DNA from: UBA11403 sp963784615
GTDB taxonomy: Bacteria > Pseudomonadota > Gammaproteobacteria > Legionellales > Legionellaceae
DNA length: 64,000 nucleotides
Direction: 5' to 3'
NCBI GenBank assembly: GCA_963784615.1
Contig: CAWASG010000001.1
Span: 2,108,001 to 2,172,000, forward strand
The notes beneath the pieces were generated by a model. The model searched no databases. It was not told where the DNA came from and worked only from the letters and a program-made list of their open reading frames with translations. Position numbers and translations under genes: made by a program. Below, in pieces: positions 34,880-43,944 of the stretch; the stretch's first letter is position 1; every line of letters starts with the position of its first letter.

Positions 34880-35560
34880 CTATCTTGTAACGATGTTTTC
34901 TTTAATAACCTCAATAATATAAGCCTGTACTTCTGGCAACTTATCAATATTAAAATGGTTGACCCGTGAGAAATTCTTATCTTTCACCAGGTTGATGTCA
35001 ACCATTTTAGTTTTTCCGCTTGTCGCGATTAACGGGGTTCCCCAAGGAACCAGCCAACTCATCACTGAATGACCGCTGTTGATATTATAAAAGATGCGAA
35101 CATTCGGTGGGATCGTTTGTCTCTTTGTATTATCCAGTGATATCAACAAATCGACAGGAACATGTGCTTCATTTAATAATTTTGCAACCGTGATTTGTTC
35201 ATCAGCGCCGTAGCTATGACCAATTAAGATAATAGGACCCTTAAATCGTCCTGATTGATAATTCTGAATCAAAAAGTGAGCTAATTTTTTCTCTTCAAGG
35301 TAAGACAACGCAGTTGCTTGTATATTAAGTTGGGTTTGAATTTTTTTAGCAAGGCTATTCATCCCGGTGCTGAAAACATCCAAAAAGCCCCGCATGGTGT
35401 AAGCCTGAACTTTAAACTGTTTTAACGTCAATGATGTTGATTGAGCGGGGTCGAGTTGACTTGGTCCCGTTAACATAAGAAGAATACACCCCGACAAGAG
35501 AGAGGGCAGAAGTGTGATGGTGATGATTTTGATTGCTCGGCTAACAAATTTATTGACCAT
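34880..35560 (-). CDS. Alpha/beta-hydrolase-like lipoprotein
   Basis: 226 residues. A signal peptide ends in the lipobox LLSGC, so Cys25 is the predicted lipid anchor. The nucleophile elbow GHSYG places the catalytic serine at about residue 116. An ISLDNT strand may carry the acid, and NHFNID near 203 the histidine, giving a serine-hydrolase order Ser-Asp-His. It is probably anchored on a periplasmic face; the substrate (ester, thioester or peptide) cannot be inferred. It is alone between the MITE-like element and tpiA. Confidence 0.7.
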   Translation of the reverse strand: MVNKFVSRAIKIITITLLPSLLSGCILLMLTGPSQLDPAQSTSLTLKQFKVQAYTMRGFLDVFSTGMNSLAKKIQTQLNIQATALSYLEEKKLAHFLIQNYQSGRFKGPIILIGHSYGADEQITVAKLLNEAHVPVDLLISLDNTKRQTIPPNVRIFYNINSGHSVMSWLVPWGTPLIATSGKTKMVDINLVKDKNFSRVNHFNIDKLPEVQAYIIEVIKENIVTR

Positions 35561-35691
35561 CAGTATTATCTCTTTCGTCCAAACTCCCTACACAAACCAT
35601 ACTATAAACGAAAAAAAAATAATAGATTCAGTCGCAAATCAGTCATTCCGCTGGCATAATCGGTTGAATTAAAGATGCCAAGGAGTCACAA

Positions 35692-36432
35692 GTGAAGCAG
35701 CAGATGGTCATGGGTAACTGGAAAATGAATGGTCGCTTGGAAACCATAGATAAGTTGTTAGGTGAGATACGCTCGCTTTTATCTGAATCACAACAAGCCC
35801 AATGTGCCATCTTTCCGCCGTCGATTTACTTGCCAAGAGTGCAGGCATTATTAGCAGACAGCGCCATTTGCTGGGGGGCACAAAATGTCTATCCAGCCGA
35901 TAGCGGCGCCTTTACTGGCGAGCTTTCTGGCCCAATGTTACAAGACTTTCAGTGTCGCTATGTCCTGGTTGGACACTCAGAACGTCGACATCTTTTTGGA
36001 GAAGATGAAAATTTTGTTGCAAAAAAATTCCACCACGCGAAAGATCATGATATGATACCAGTCCTTTGTGTAGGGGAGACTCTCACAGAACGAGAGCAAG
36101 GCTTGACAGAAGCAGTCATCGCGAGCCAATTGGCCGCGGTCATGCATGATCGGGATGAAGTATTTAACCGTGCTGTTATCGCCTACGAGCCTGTTTGGGC
36201 TATCGGGACCGGGAAAACCGCAACCGCTGAACAAGCTCAAGAAGCCCACAGATTTATCCGTGGGATGATTGCGAAGCATGCGTCGGAGCGCGTAACCATC
36301 TTATATGGCGGCAGCGTGAATGAAAGTAATGCTCGTGCGTTGTTCTCAATGCCAGATGTTGATGGCGGATTAGTGGGTGGCGCATCCCTTAATGCCCAAC
36401 AATTTGTGGAAATCGTAAAATGTATCAGTTAA
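35692..36432 (+). CDS. tpiA: Triose-phosphate isomerase
   Basis: Interconverts dihydroxyacetone phosphate and glyceraldehyde 3-phosphate in glycolysis and gluconeogenesis. The start is GTG, six bases after AAGGAG. GNWKMNG (substrate Lys) is at the N-terminus, VLVGHSERR carries the catalytic His near residue 97, and AYEPVWAIGTGKTA the catalytic Glu near 168. Phosphate-loop residues are in LYGGSVN and GGLVGGASL. The 246 residues are normal. Its end overlaps secG by 13 bases, an arrangement shared with Legionella and Coxiella relatives. Confidence 0.97.
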   Translation: MKQQMVMGNWKMNGRLETIDKLLGEIRSLLSESQQAQCAIFPPSIYLPRVQALLADSAICWGAQNVYPADSGAFTGELSGPMLQDFQCRYVLVGHSERRHLFGEDENFVAKKFHHAKDHDMIPVLCVGETLTEREQGLTEAVIASQLAAVMHDRDEVFNRAVIAYEPVWAIGTGKTATAEQAQEAHRFIRGMIAKHASERVTILYGGSVNESNARALFSMPDVDGGLVGGASLNAQQFVEIVKCIS

Positions 36433-36737
36433 TTTTAGTAGTTCATGTCATCATCGCTGTCCTGGTTATCGGGCTAGTGTTGATTCAGCATGGAAAAGGT
36501 GCAGACATCGGTGCATCCTTCGGTTCTGGCGCGTCTAATACGCTGTTCGGAAGCCGCGGAACCGGTGGGTTTTTGTTTAAATTTACAGGTGGATTGGCAT
36601 TGGCTTTTTTTGTAACGAGCCTTACCTTGTCTTCCATAGTTGCTAGACAATACCAGCATCAAGAGATTATCCCTCAACAATCCAGTGTACCCGAACATAA
36701 TATTCCGGTACCGGTTGAAAATAGACCTGCTGAATAA
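36420..36737 (+). CDS. secG: Preprotein translocase subunit SecG
   Basis: Small inner-membrane subunit of the SecYEG channel. Two membrane segments (residues 2-22 and about 53-73) flank the conserved QHGKGADIGASFGSGASNTLFGSRG loop near residue 24. The charged tail is typical. It starts inside the end of tpiA and precedes tRNA-Leu, as in E. coli and Legionellales. Confidence 0.95.
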   Translation: MYQLILVVHVIIAVLVIGLVLIQHGKGADIGASFGSGASNTLFGSRGTGGFLFKFTGGLALAFFVTSLTLSSIVARQYQHQEIIPQQSSVPEHNIPVPVENRPAE

Positions 36738-36825
36738 CCAGTAGATTTTGGATGAACACTGCAGCAATATTGATAAAGCAGCAATCATTCAAAAGATACA
36801 GGTTAGACAACAGATCTAATAAAAT

Positions 36826-36910
36826 GCCGAAGTGGTGGAATTGGTAGACACGCCGTCTTGAGGGGGCGGTGGCGCAAGCCGTGCCGGTTCGAGTCCGGCC
36901 TTCGGTACCA
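36826..36910 (+). tRNA. tRNA-Leu (anticodon GAG), CCA encoded
   Basis: Acceptor GCCGAAG pairs with CTTCGGT, followed by A and encoded CCA. The anticodon arm CCGTC-TTGAGGG-GGCGG gives GAG. The long variable arm (GGCGCAAGCC region) marks a class II tRNA, and the T arm is GCCGGTTCGAGTCCGGC. Located between secG and nuoA, a conserved site for this tRNA. Confidence 0.97.
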
Positions 36911-36972
36911 ATCAACAAGAGAATGCAAGGATCTCTCTCGATCCTAAGTTTAAACCCTAAGGAGAATCCCGC

Positions 36973-37332
36973 ATGATACCATCGGATTATTTCCCCGTTC
37001 TCATATTTATTATTATCGGGCTGCTGCTCGGTATTGCCATGTTGACGGCAGGCACTAAGTTATCTAAAAGCCGTCCAGATGCTGCAAAAAATTCTCCCTA
37101 TGAATGTGGTTTTCCCGCATTTGAAAATTCCCGCATCCCATTTGATGTGCGCTTCTATTTGGTGGCCATTTTATTTATTATTTTTGATCTGGAAACCGCC
37201 TTCTTTTTTCCGTGGGCGCTTGCATTGCGTCAAATCGGTTGGTTTGGCTTTGCTGCAATGATGATGTTTCTTGGGCTTCTAGTAATAGGCTTTATTTATG
37301 AGTGGAAACGCGGCGCCCTGGAGTGGGAATAA
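36973..37332 (+). CDS. nuoA: NADH-quinone oxidoreductase subunit A
   Basis: First gene of the complex I operon. A 119-residue membrane protein with three hydrophobic segments (about residues 8-28, 62-82 and 88-110). It carries the conserved PYECGFPAFENSRIPFDVRFYLVAILFIIFDLE stretch between the first two, which forms part of the quinone-site loop. AAGGAG precedes the ATG. nuoB follows with a 14-base gap. Confidence 0.96.
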   Translation: MIPSDYFPVLIFIIIGLLLGIAMLTAGTKLSKSRPDAAKNSPYECGFPAFENSRIPFDVRFYLVAILFIIFDLETAFFFPWALALRQIGWFGFAAMMMFLGLLVIGFIYEWKRGALEWE

Positions 37333-37346
37333 CAGAGAGATTGGTG

Positions 37347-37823
37347 ATGGCATCTGACGAATTACAAAAAAATGGCTATACCCTAACCTCCATCGACAAG
37401 TTGGTGGGTTGGGCTCAAAGCGGCTCAATGTGGCCGATGACGTTTGGTCTGGCTTGTTGTGCGGTTGAAATGATGCACGTTGGCGCCGCTCGTTATGACT
37501 TGGACCGTTTTGGAATTATTTTTAGACCAAGCCCACGTCAGTCGGACGTGATGATCGTTGCCGGGACGCTGTGCAATAAAATGGCGCCTGCTTTGCGTAA
37601 AGTGTATGACCAAATGGCCGAGCCCCGTTGGGTTATATCTATGGGTTCGTGCGCCAATGGTGGTGGATATTACCATTATTCATATTCTGTTGTTCGCGGG
37701 TGTGACCGCATTGTTCCCGTTGATATTTATGTTCCAGGTTGCCCGCCAACGGCGGAAGCGTTGTTGTACGGGATTATCCAATTACAGAATAAAATGCGAC
37801 ATAAATCGGTTATTGAAGGTTAA
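37347..37823 (+). CDS. nuoB: NADH-quinone oxidoreductase subunit B (cluster N2)
   Basis: Holds the N2 iron-sulfur cluster that passes electrons to quinone. FGLACCAVEMM supplies the adjacent cysteines, with further ligands in SMGSCANGGGYY and YVPGCPPTAEALLYG. I took the ATG at 37347 (158 residues, the usual length) rather than the in-frame ATG at 37302, which would overlap nuoA by 31 bases. The protein is peripheral, at the junction of the arms of complex I. Confidence 0.95.
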   Translation: MASDELQKNGYTLTSIDKLVGWAQSGSMWPMTFGLACCAVEMMHVGAARYDLDRFGIIFRPSPRQSDVMIVAGTLCNKMAPALRKVYDQMAEPRWVISMGSCANGGGYYHYSYSVVRGCDRIVPVDIYVPGCPPTAEALLYGIIQLQNKMRHKSVIEG

Positions 37824-37853
37824 ACACCCAAATTATAAAGAGACATAACTGCA

Positions 37854-38534
37854 ATGACAAAAATTGAAACGTTAGTTGATCATTTAAATCAGGAATTTGC
37901 CGATCGTATACAATCGTTGACCGTTGCTAATAATGAAGTGACGATGGAGTGTCCGGTCACCGATATAACTCGATTGTTGCTCTCATTGCGTGATCACCCG
38001 GAATGTTTATTCGATCAACTTATCGACGTATGCGCAGTTGATTATTTATATTATGGCCAATATGACTGGGAAACGACGCCCGCAACCGAACTCGGTTTCT
38101 CGCGCGCAGTTGAAGCCCGTGAAGAGACGGCGTATAAGTGGACGAAGCCACGATTTGCTGTGGTTTATCATCTTTTATCAACGCCCAAAAATCATCGCCT
38201 TCGAGTCAAAGTTTTTCTTGATGAGTCTAGTCTTGTGATTCCATCCGTTCATTCAATTTGGAAATCTGCGAATTGGTTTGAGCGAGAAGCGTATGACATG
38301 TACGGTATTTTATTTGACGGACATCCGGATTTAAGACGTATTTTGACGGATTATGGGTTTATTGGACATCCCTTTAGAAAAGATTTTCCAGTGAGCGGTC
38401 ATGTTGAAATGCGCTACGATGCAACGCTTAAACAGGTAATTTACGAACCAGTCGATATTAAGCCACGGATATTGGTTCCAAAAGTGATTCGAGACGACAA
38501 TCGATATACAGCAAGAGAAGAGGGTGCATCATGA
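37854..38534 (+). CDS. nuoC: NADH-quinone oxidoreductase subunit C
   Basis: Peripheral-arm subunit without cofactors. VDYLYYG is near residue 60, YHLLSTPKNHRLRVKVFL near 108, and the family signature WFEREAYDMYGILFDGHPDLRRILTDYGF is near 143-171. nuoC and nuoD are separate genes here rather than the fused nuoCD of E. coli. The stop overlaps nuoD by four bases. Confidence 0.96.
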   Translation: MTKIETLVDHLNQEFADRIQSLTVANNEVTMECPVTDITRLLLSLRDHPECLFDQLIDVCAVDYLYYGQYDWETTPATELGFSRAVEAREETAYKWTKPRFAVVYHLLSTPKNHRLRVKVFLDESSLVIPSVHSIWKSANWFEREAYDMYGILFDGHPDLRRILTDYGFIGHPFRKDFPVSGHVEMRYDATLKQVIYEPVDIKPRILVPKVIRDDNRYTAREEGAS

Positions 38535-39784
38535 TTGAACTACAAAATTACACTCTGAACTTCGGCCCCCAACATCCTGCTGCTCATGGTGTTCTACGTC
38601 TTGTTTTGGAATTAGAAGGCGAAACCATCGTTCGTGCCGACCCCCATATTGGTTTATTGCACCGTGCGACGGAAAAATTGGTGGAGACCAAGCCTTACTT
38701 ACAAAGTATTGGCTACATGGACAGGTTGGATTATGTCTCGATGATGTGTAATGAACATGCTTATGTTCGTGCGCTAGAAAAAATGCTGGGTGTGGAAGCG
38801 CCTATTCGTGCGCAGTATATTCGAACATTATTTGATGAAGTCACTCGCATCTTGAATCACTTGCTCTGGCTGGGTGCTTCCGCGCTTGATATTGGTGCCA
38901 TGACGGTGTTTCTCTATTGTTTCCGTGAGCGCGAAGATTTATTTGACTGTTATGAAGCCGTGAGCGGCGCGCGTATGCACGCAACCTATTACCGCCCAGG
39001 TGGCGTTGCCCGTGATCTTCCAGATACCATGCCCCAATACAAAGCGTCTCGATGGCACTCCGATCGTGACGTTGAAAAAATGAATGAAAATCGCCAGGGA
39101 AGTCTTCTCGATTTTCTTTGGGCGTTTACTGAGCGATTTCCAGGCTGTGTTGATGAGTATGAAGCGCTATTAACAGATAACCGCATTTGGAAACAGCGTA
39201 CAGTTGATATTGGCGTTATCTCTCCAGAAGACGCCCTGCAATGGGGATTTACCGGCCCTATGCTAAGAGGTTCAGGAGTCGCCTGGGATTTGCGGAAAAA
39301 ACAACCCTACGCCGCGTACGATAAAGTCGATTTTGATATTCCCGTAGGAAAAACAGGCGATTGCTATGATCGATACCTAGTTCGCGTCGAGGAAATGCGT
39401 CAGTCCAATTTGATTATTCGACAGTGTATCGAATGGCTACGTCAAAACCCCGGGCCGGTTAAGCTTGACGATCATAAAATTACACCGCCTAAACGCGTTG
39501 ATATGAAGCATGATATGGAAGCGATGATTCATCATTTTAAATTATTTTCGGAAGGATTTAGTCTTCCCGCCGGCGAAGTTTACAGTGCAGTTGAAGCGCC
39601 GAAAGGAGAGTTTGGAATTTATTTAGTGTCTGATGGTGCGAACAAACCCTATCGAATGAAAATCAGAGCGCCAGGGTTTTCACATTTATCCAGTTTAGAT
39701 GAGATGGTGCGCGGCCATATGTTGGCCGATGGTGTGGCCATTCTTGCAAGCCAAGACATAGTGTTTGGTGAAATTGACAGGTGA
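38531..39784 (+). CDS. nuoD: NADH-quinone oxidoreductase subunit D (49-kDa subunit)
   Basis: Forms the quinone-binding pocket with NuoB. The N-terminal NFGPQHPAAHGVLRLVLELEG, then DPHIGLLHRATEKL and YMDRLDYVSMMCNEHAY (quinone-contacting His and Tyr regions), and near the C-terminus KAPKGEFGIYLVSDGANKPYRMKIRAPGF type sequence, are all as expected. The 417 residues are normal. Starts within the nuoC stop (ATGA). Confidence 0.96.
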   Translation: MIELQNYTLNFGPQHPAAHGVLRLVLELEGETIVRADPHIGLLHRATEKLVETKPYLQSIGYMDRLDYVSMMCNEHAYVRALEKMLGVEAPIRAQYIRTLFDEVTRILNHLLWLGASALDIGAMTVFLYCFREREDLFDCYEAVSGARMHATYYRPGGVARDLPDTMPQYKASRWHSDRDVEKMNENRQGSLLDFLWAFTERFPGCVDEYEALLTDNRIWKQRTVDIGVISPEDALQWGFTGPMLRGSGVAWDLRKKQPYAAYDKVDFDIPVGKTGDCYDRYLVRVEEMRQSNLIIRQCIEWLRQNPGPVKLDDHKITPPKRVDMKHDMEAMIHHFKLFSEGFSLPAGEVYSAVEAPKGEFGIYLVSDGANKPYRMKIRAPGFSHLSSLDEMVRGHMLADGVAILASQDIVFGEIDR

Positions 39785-39787
39785 ATC

Positions 39788-40279
39788 ATGTCTGAAAATG
39801 TAACACAACTAATTTCTGCAGAAGCCATGCAGATGATTGATCACTGGATTGCCAAATATCCATCTGATCAAAAACAATCGGCCGTAATGGCGGCCTTGAT
39901 GACGGTTCAGGAAGAGCACGGTTACCTAACGCCTGAATTGATGGATACAGTTGCCAACTACTTAGGTATGCCGGCGATTGCGGTGTATGAAGTTGCGTCC
40001 TTCTATAGCATGTACGAACACAAACCATGCGGCCGACACGTGGTCAGTGTGTGCACCAATATTTCGTGTAAATTGCGTGGCGCCGACGCGATTGTGACCC
40101 ATTTGGAACATAAATTAGGGATTCGCTTGGGTGAAACCACCAGCGACGGGCGATTTACCTTACGATCCGTTGAGTGCCTTGGTGCGTGTGTGAATGCACC
40201 GATGATGCAAGTGAATAAAGCGTATCATGAGAACCTGTCCGTAGATACTTTGGATGCGGTTTTGGAACAGTTTGAATGA
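39788..40279 (+). CDS. nuoE: NADH-quinone oxidoreductase subunit E
   Basis: 24-kDa subunit with the [2Fe-2S] cluster N1a. The four ligands lie in VCTNISCKLRG (two Cys near residue 90) and ECLGACVNAPMM (two Cys near 130). An N-terminal helical domain with ALMTVQEEHGYL and YEVASFYSMY precedes them. It begins three bases after nuoD ends. Confidence 0.96.
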   Translation: MSENVTQLISAEAMQMIDHWIAKYPSDQKQSAVMAALMTVQEEHGYLTPELMDTVANYLGMPAIAVYEVASFYSMYEHKPCGRHVVSVCTNISCKLRGADAIVTHLEHKLGIRLGETTSDGRFTLRSVECLGACVNAPMMQVNKAYHENLSVDTLDAVLEQFE

Positions 40280-40294
40280 GTGTAGGGTCTTATT

Positions 40295-41575
40295 ATGGTT
40301 GAAACCAATCAAGTTTGCTTTCGAACGTTCCATTTACCGGAGCCTTGGACGCTAGCCGCTTATGAGTCTGTGGGTGGATATTCTGTTCTTCGTCGTATTT
40401 TGCGCGAAAATACACCACCAGCTGAGATCATTGATGAGTTAAAAACATCAGCACTGCGTGGGCGTGGTGGCGCGGGGTTTCCAACGGGTTTGAAGTGGAG
40501 CTTCATGAATCGTAATATGCCGATTCAAAAATATGTGGTGTGTAATTCCGATGAGGGAGAGCCCGGCACATGTAAAGACCGCGATATTCTCAGAAAAAAC
40601 CCCCATCAGTTAATCGAAGGCATGGCAATAGCCGGCTACGTTATGGGTGCAACGGTAGGCTACAATTACATTCGTGGCGAGTTTTGGGAACCTTTTGTTC
40701 GAATGGAAGCCGCTCTTAAAGAAGCCTATGCTGCCGGATTACTCGGTAAAAATTGTTTGGGTTCGGGCACTGATTTTGATTTATACAATCACTTAGGCGC
40801 GGGTGCTTATATCTGCGGTGAGGAAACGGCATTATTAAACTCGCTTGAAGGCAAAAAAGGTCAGCCAAGATTTAAACCGCCGTTTCCAGCTAATTTTGGT
40901 TTATATGGCAAACCGACAACCATCAATAACACCGAAACGTTTGCCTCTGTTCCGGTGATTTTAGAAAAAGGTGGCGAGTGGTTTCTCAAGTTGGGTAAAC
41001 CGAATAATGGCGGCATGAAATGCTTTAGCGTCAGTGGTCACGTGAACAAGCCCGCGAACTTTGAGATTCCTTTAGGTACACCGTTCAAGACACTTTTGGA
41101 AATGGCCGGTGGGATGCTTGATGGTCGTCGCTTAAAAGCGGTTATCCCCGGCGGGTCATCCATGCCGGTGCTGCCAGGTGATGTCATGATGAATCTGGAT
41201 ATGGATTACGACAGCCTTCAAAAAGCGGGCTCCGCTTTAGGATCAGGTGCGGTGATCATTATGGATGAAACCACGTGCATGGTCGATGCTTTGTACCGAT
41301 TGTCCGAGTTCTACGCGGAAGAGTCTTGCGGTCAATGCACCCCTTGTCGCGAAGGCACTGGTTGGCTTGTTCGTTTGCTGCATCGCATTAAATCAGGTCA
41401 TGGTGAGCCAGGCGATATTGATAAACTGGTGAATGTTGCAGATATGATCGAAGGACGGACCATTTGCGCGCTTGGCGAAGCGGCCGCTTGGCCCGTACAG
41501 AGTTTTGTAAAACATTTTCGTCATGAATTCGAATACTTTGTTAAACACAAACGTTCGATTGTTGATAATAAATAG
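40295..41575 (+). CDS. nuoF: NADH-quinone oxidoreductase subunit F (NADH-binding)
   Basis: Binds NADH, FMN and cluster N3. LRGRGGAGFPTGLKW near residue 53 is the NADH/FMN glycine loop. NSDEGEPGTCKDRDIL near 88 and GAGAYICGEETALLNSLEG near 168 line the flavin site. ESCGQCTPCREGTGW near 342 plus a later Cys bind the [4Fe-4S] cluster. The 426 residues are normal. Confidence 0.97.
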   Translation: MVETNQVCFRTFHLPEPWTLAAYESVGGYSVLRRILRENTPPAEIIDELKTSALRGRGGAGFPTGLKWSFMNRNMPIQKYVVCNSDEGEPGTCKDRDILRKNPHQLIEGMAIAGYVMGATVGYNYIRGEFWEPFVRMEAALKEAYAAGLLGKNCLGSGTDFDLYNHLGAGAYICGEETALLNSLEGKKGQPRFKPPFPANFGLYGKPTTINNTETFASVPVILEKGGEWFLKLGKPNNGGMKCFSVSGHVNKPANFEIPLGTPFKTLLEMAGGMLDGRRLKAVIPGGSSMPVLPGDVMMNLDMDYDSLQKAGSALGSGAVIIMDETTCMVDALYRLSEFYAEESCGQCTPCREGTGWLVRLLHRIKSGHGEPGDIDKLVNVADMIEGRTICALGEAAAWPVQSFVKHFRHEFEYFVKHKRSIVDNK

Positions 41576-41586
41576 AAGGTTTTCCC

Positions 41587-43935
41587 ATGGCCAGTGTTGA
41601 AATTGATGGAAAAGAGTTCGAAGTAGAAAATGGCAAAATGATTATTGAAGTTGCCGATGAAGCAGGGATCCATATTCCCCGATTTTGCTATCATAAAAAA
41701 TTATCAGTTGCTGCCAATTGCCGCATGTGTCTCGTCGAAATTGAAAACGGTCGAAAGACAGTCCCTGCCTGCGCGACGCCTATTACCAATGGCATGAAAG
41801 TATTTACTAAATCCAAAGAAGCGATTCGCTCTCAGCAAGCGGTCATGGAATTTTTATTGATCAATCACCCACTTGACTGCCCCATTTGCGATCAAGGCGG
41901 TGAGTGTGAATTGCAAGATGTATCGATGGGCTATGGCAATGATATGTCTGAATATGCGGAAAGTAAGCGCGCGGTTGAAGATGATGATCTCGGCACTTTA
42001 ATTTCTACAGAAATGACACGATGCATTCAATGTACGCGTTGCGTTCGCTTTGGTGAGGAAGTTGCTGGATTACGCGAGCTCGGTGCAACTGGTCGCGGTG
42101 AGCACATGCAAATCGGAACATATGTTAAACATAGCATGACCTCTGAAGTCTCTGCGAATATTATTGATTTATGCCCGGTTGGCGCACTGACATCCAAGCC
42201 GTATCGATTTACCGCGCGAGCATGGGAAATGACCCAGCATGCCAGTATAGCGCCTCATGACTGCCTGGGCTCACATGTCTATTTACATGTCCGACGCGAC
42301 GAACTCATGCGCGTTGTGCCCAAAGAACATGAATCCATCAATGAAACTTGGTTATCCGATCGCGATCGCTTTAGCTATTTAGGCATGAAACACCCTGCTC
42401 GTGCGAGTCAGCCGATGATTAAGCGCGATGGTCAATGGGAAGCCGTTGATTGGCAAACCGCTCTAAAATTTGCTGCCGATGGTATGGGTCGCGTGATTAA
42501 ACAGCATGGCCCTGAACAATTTGCAGCCTTTGCTTCGCCTTCTTCTACATTAGAAGAACTCTATTTGCTACAAAAATTCATGCGTGAGTTTGGCGTTAAT
42601 AACCTTGATCATCGTCTGCATCAAATTGATTTTCGTGATCAAGACGGTCAACCTGTCATGCCAGTCAGCTCTCTTCCCTATGCAGAGATTGAGAACCAAG
42701 AGACAGTATTGTTAATTGGCTGTAACATCGACCGAGAAGTTCCGCTTGCGGGTCTTCGTGTACGCAAAGCCTTTACAAATGGCGGCAAAATGTACGCCAT
42801 CAACTCAGTTGATTATGCGTATCATTTTGATGTTGAGGCGAAAAAAATTGTTGCGCCGCACGATATTCCTATGCAACTGGCCCAGCTGGTCTTGGCATTG
42901 GCTAAAGATGCGAAAAAACTTTCGAGTGATATGCAAAAACTCGTCATTGGTTTAAATCCAGACGAACAGACCGTCGCGATGGCCGCGGCATTGCAACAAC
43001 CTAAAGCCGTTATCCTTACGGGTGCGCTCTGTGAAAATCATCCGGATGCTGCGCTGATTCGACTGTTGATTGCCGAGATAGAAGCACTCAGTGGTGCTCG
43101 ATTGGTTCGATTGACTACTGGAGCAAATGCTGCTGGGGCGTGGCTTGCTGGAATGCTGCCGCATCGTACACTCGCCGGAAAAGCAGTGGAAACGCCTGGT
43201 TTGGATGTAGATGCTGCAATTGAAGCTAAATTAAAAGGCTATTTGTTAATGGCGGCTGAGCCCGGGTTTGATTTTGCGAATCCATTTAGAGCACGGCAAT
43301 CGATGTTGGGCGCTGAATTTGTTGTTGTCATGTCAGCCTATTTTACCGACGCTATTCAAGATTATGCTAATGTTGTGCTCCCTATAGCGCCTTATGCAGA
43401 AACATCAGGTACATATATTAACGTAGATCATACCTGGCAGACGTTCACCGGTGCAGTTTCTCCTCATGGTGAATCTCGTCCTGCCTGGAAAATACTCCGC
43501 GTACTAGCTAACTTATTTAGTTGCAAAGGGTTTGATTATAATTCTACAGCTGACGTGCTGCAGGAAATTAAATCAGCAGTCAACATGATGACCGAGCGGT
43601 CTTATAAGCCGGTTTATCCTGGTTCACTTCCCGTTAACAAACACGATTTGACTCGCGTTGGTGAGTGGCCACTATACCGCGTTGATGCCATTGTTCGTCA
43701 TGCAGATGCCTTACAGCGTTGTGCTTCAGCGGATTCTCCTGGCATACATCTTCATCCTGATACAGCCAGTCGTTTAAAATTAGCTGATACAGCTACTGTA
43801 TCTCAAGGCGATATTGAGATAATATTGCCGATTATTCGGAACGAGCGGATGGCTGTTGATGTGGTTTGGTTGCCCAATGCCATGCCTGAAACGGCGGATC
43901 TTGGACATGCATTTTCCGAAATTATCATTAAGTAA
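41587..43935 (+). CDS. nuoG: NADH-quinone oxidoreductase subunit G
   Basis: 75-kDa subunit. The N-terminal [2Fe-2S] ligands are in FCYHKKLSVAANCRMCLVE and VPACATP. HPLDCPICDQGGECELQD and the following RCIQCTRCVRFGEE with a later DLCPVGAL bind [4Fe-4S] clusters N5 and N4. The molybdopterin-fold remainder lacks the four-cysteine N7 site of E. coli NuoG (only one Cys, in PHDCLGSH, at that place), as in mitochondrial-type enzymes. The C-terminal region is the usual poorly conserved domain. 782 residues; AAGG precedes the start. Confidence 0.95.
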   Translation: MASVEIDGKEFEVENGKMIIEVADEAGIHIPRFCYHKKLSVAANCRMCLVEIENGRKTVPACATPITNGMKVFTKSKEAIRSQQAVMEFLLINHPLDCPICDQGGECELQDVSMGYGNDMSEYAESKRAVEDDDLGTLISTEMTRCIQCTRCVRFGEEVAGLRELGATGRGEHMQIGTYVKHSMTSEVSANIIDLCPVGALTSKPYRFTARAWEMTQHASIAPHDCLGSHVYLHVRRDELMRVVPKEHESINETWLSDRDRFSYLGMKHPARASQPMIKRDGQWEAVDWQTALKFAADGMGRVIKQHGPEQFAAFASPSSTLEELYLLQKFMREFGVNNLDHRLHQIDFRDQDGQPVMPVSSLPYAEIENQETVLLIGCNIDREVPLAGLRVRKAFTNGGKMYAINSVDYAYHFDVEAKKIVAPHDIPMQLAQLVLALAKDAKKLSSDMQKLVIGLNPDEQTVAMAAALQQPKAVILTGALCENHPDAALIRLLIAEIEALSGARLVRLTTGANAAGAWLAGMLPHRTLAGKAVETPGLDVDAAIEAKLKGYLLMAAEPGFDFANPFRARQSMLGAEFVVVMSAYFTDAIQDYANVVLPIAPYAETSGTYINVDHTWQTFTGAVSPHGESRPAWKILRVLANLFSCKGFDYNSTADVLQEIKSAVNMMTERSYKPVYPGSLPVNKHDLTRVGEWPLYRVDAIVRHADALQRCASADSPGIHLHPDTASRLKLADTATVSQGDIEIILPIIRNERMAVDVVWLPNAMPETADLGHAFSEIIIK

Positions 43936-43944
43936 GGTTCTGAC

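Noticed and set aside
36667..36918. Minus-strand frame across tRNA-Leu
   Set aside because: Produced by the tRNA sequence; antisense to tRNA and secG.
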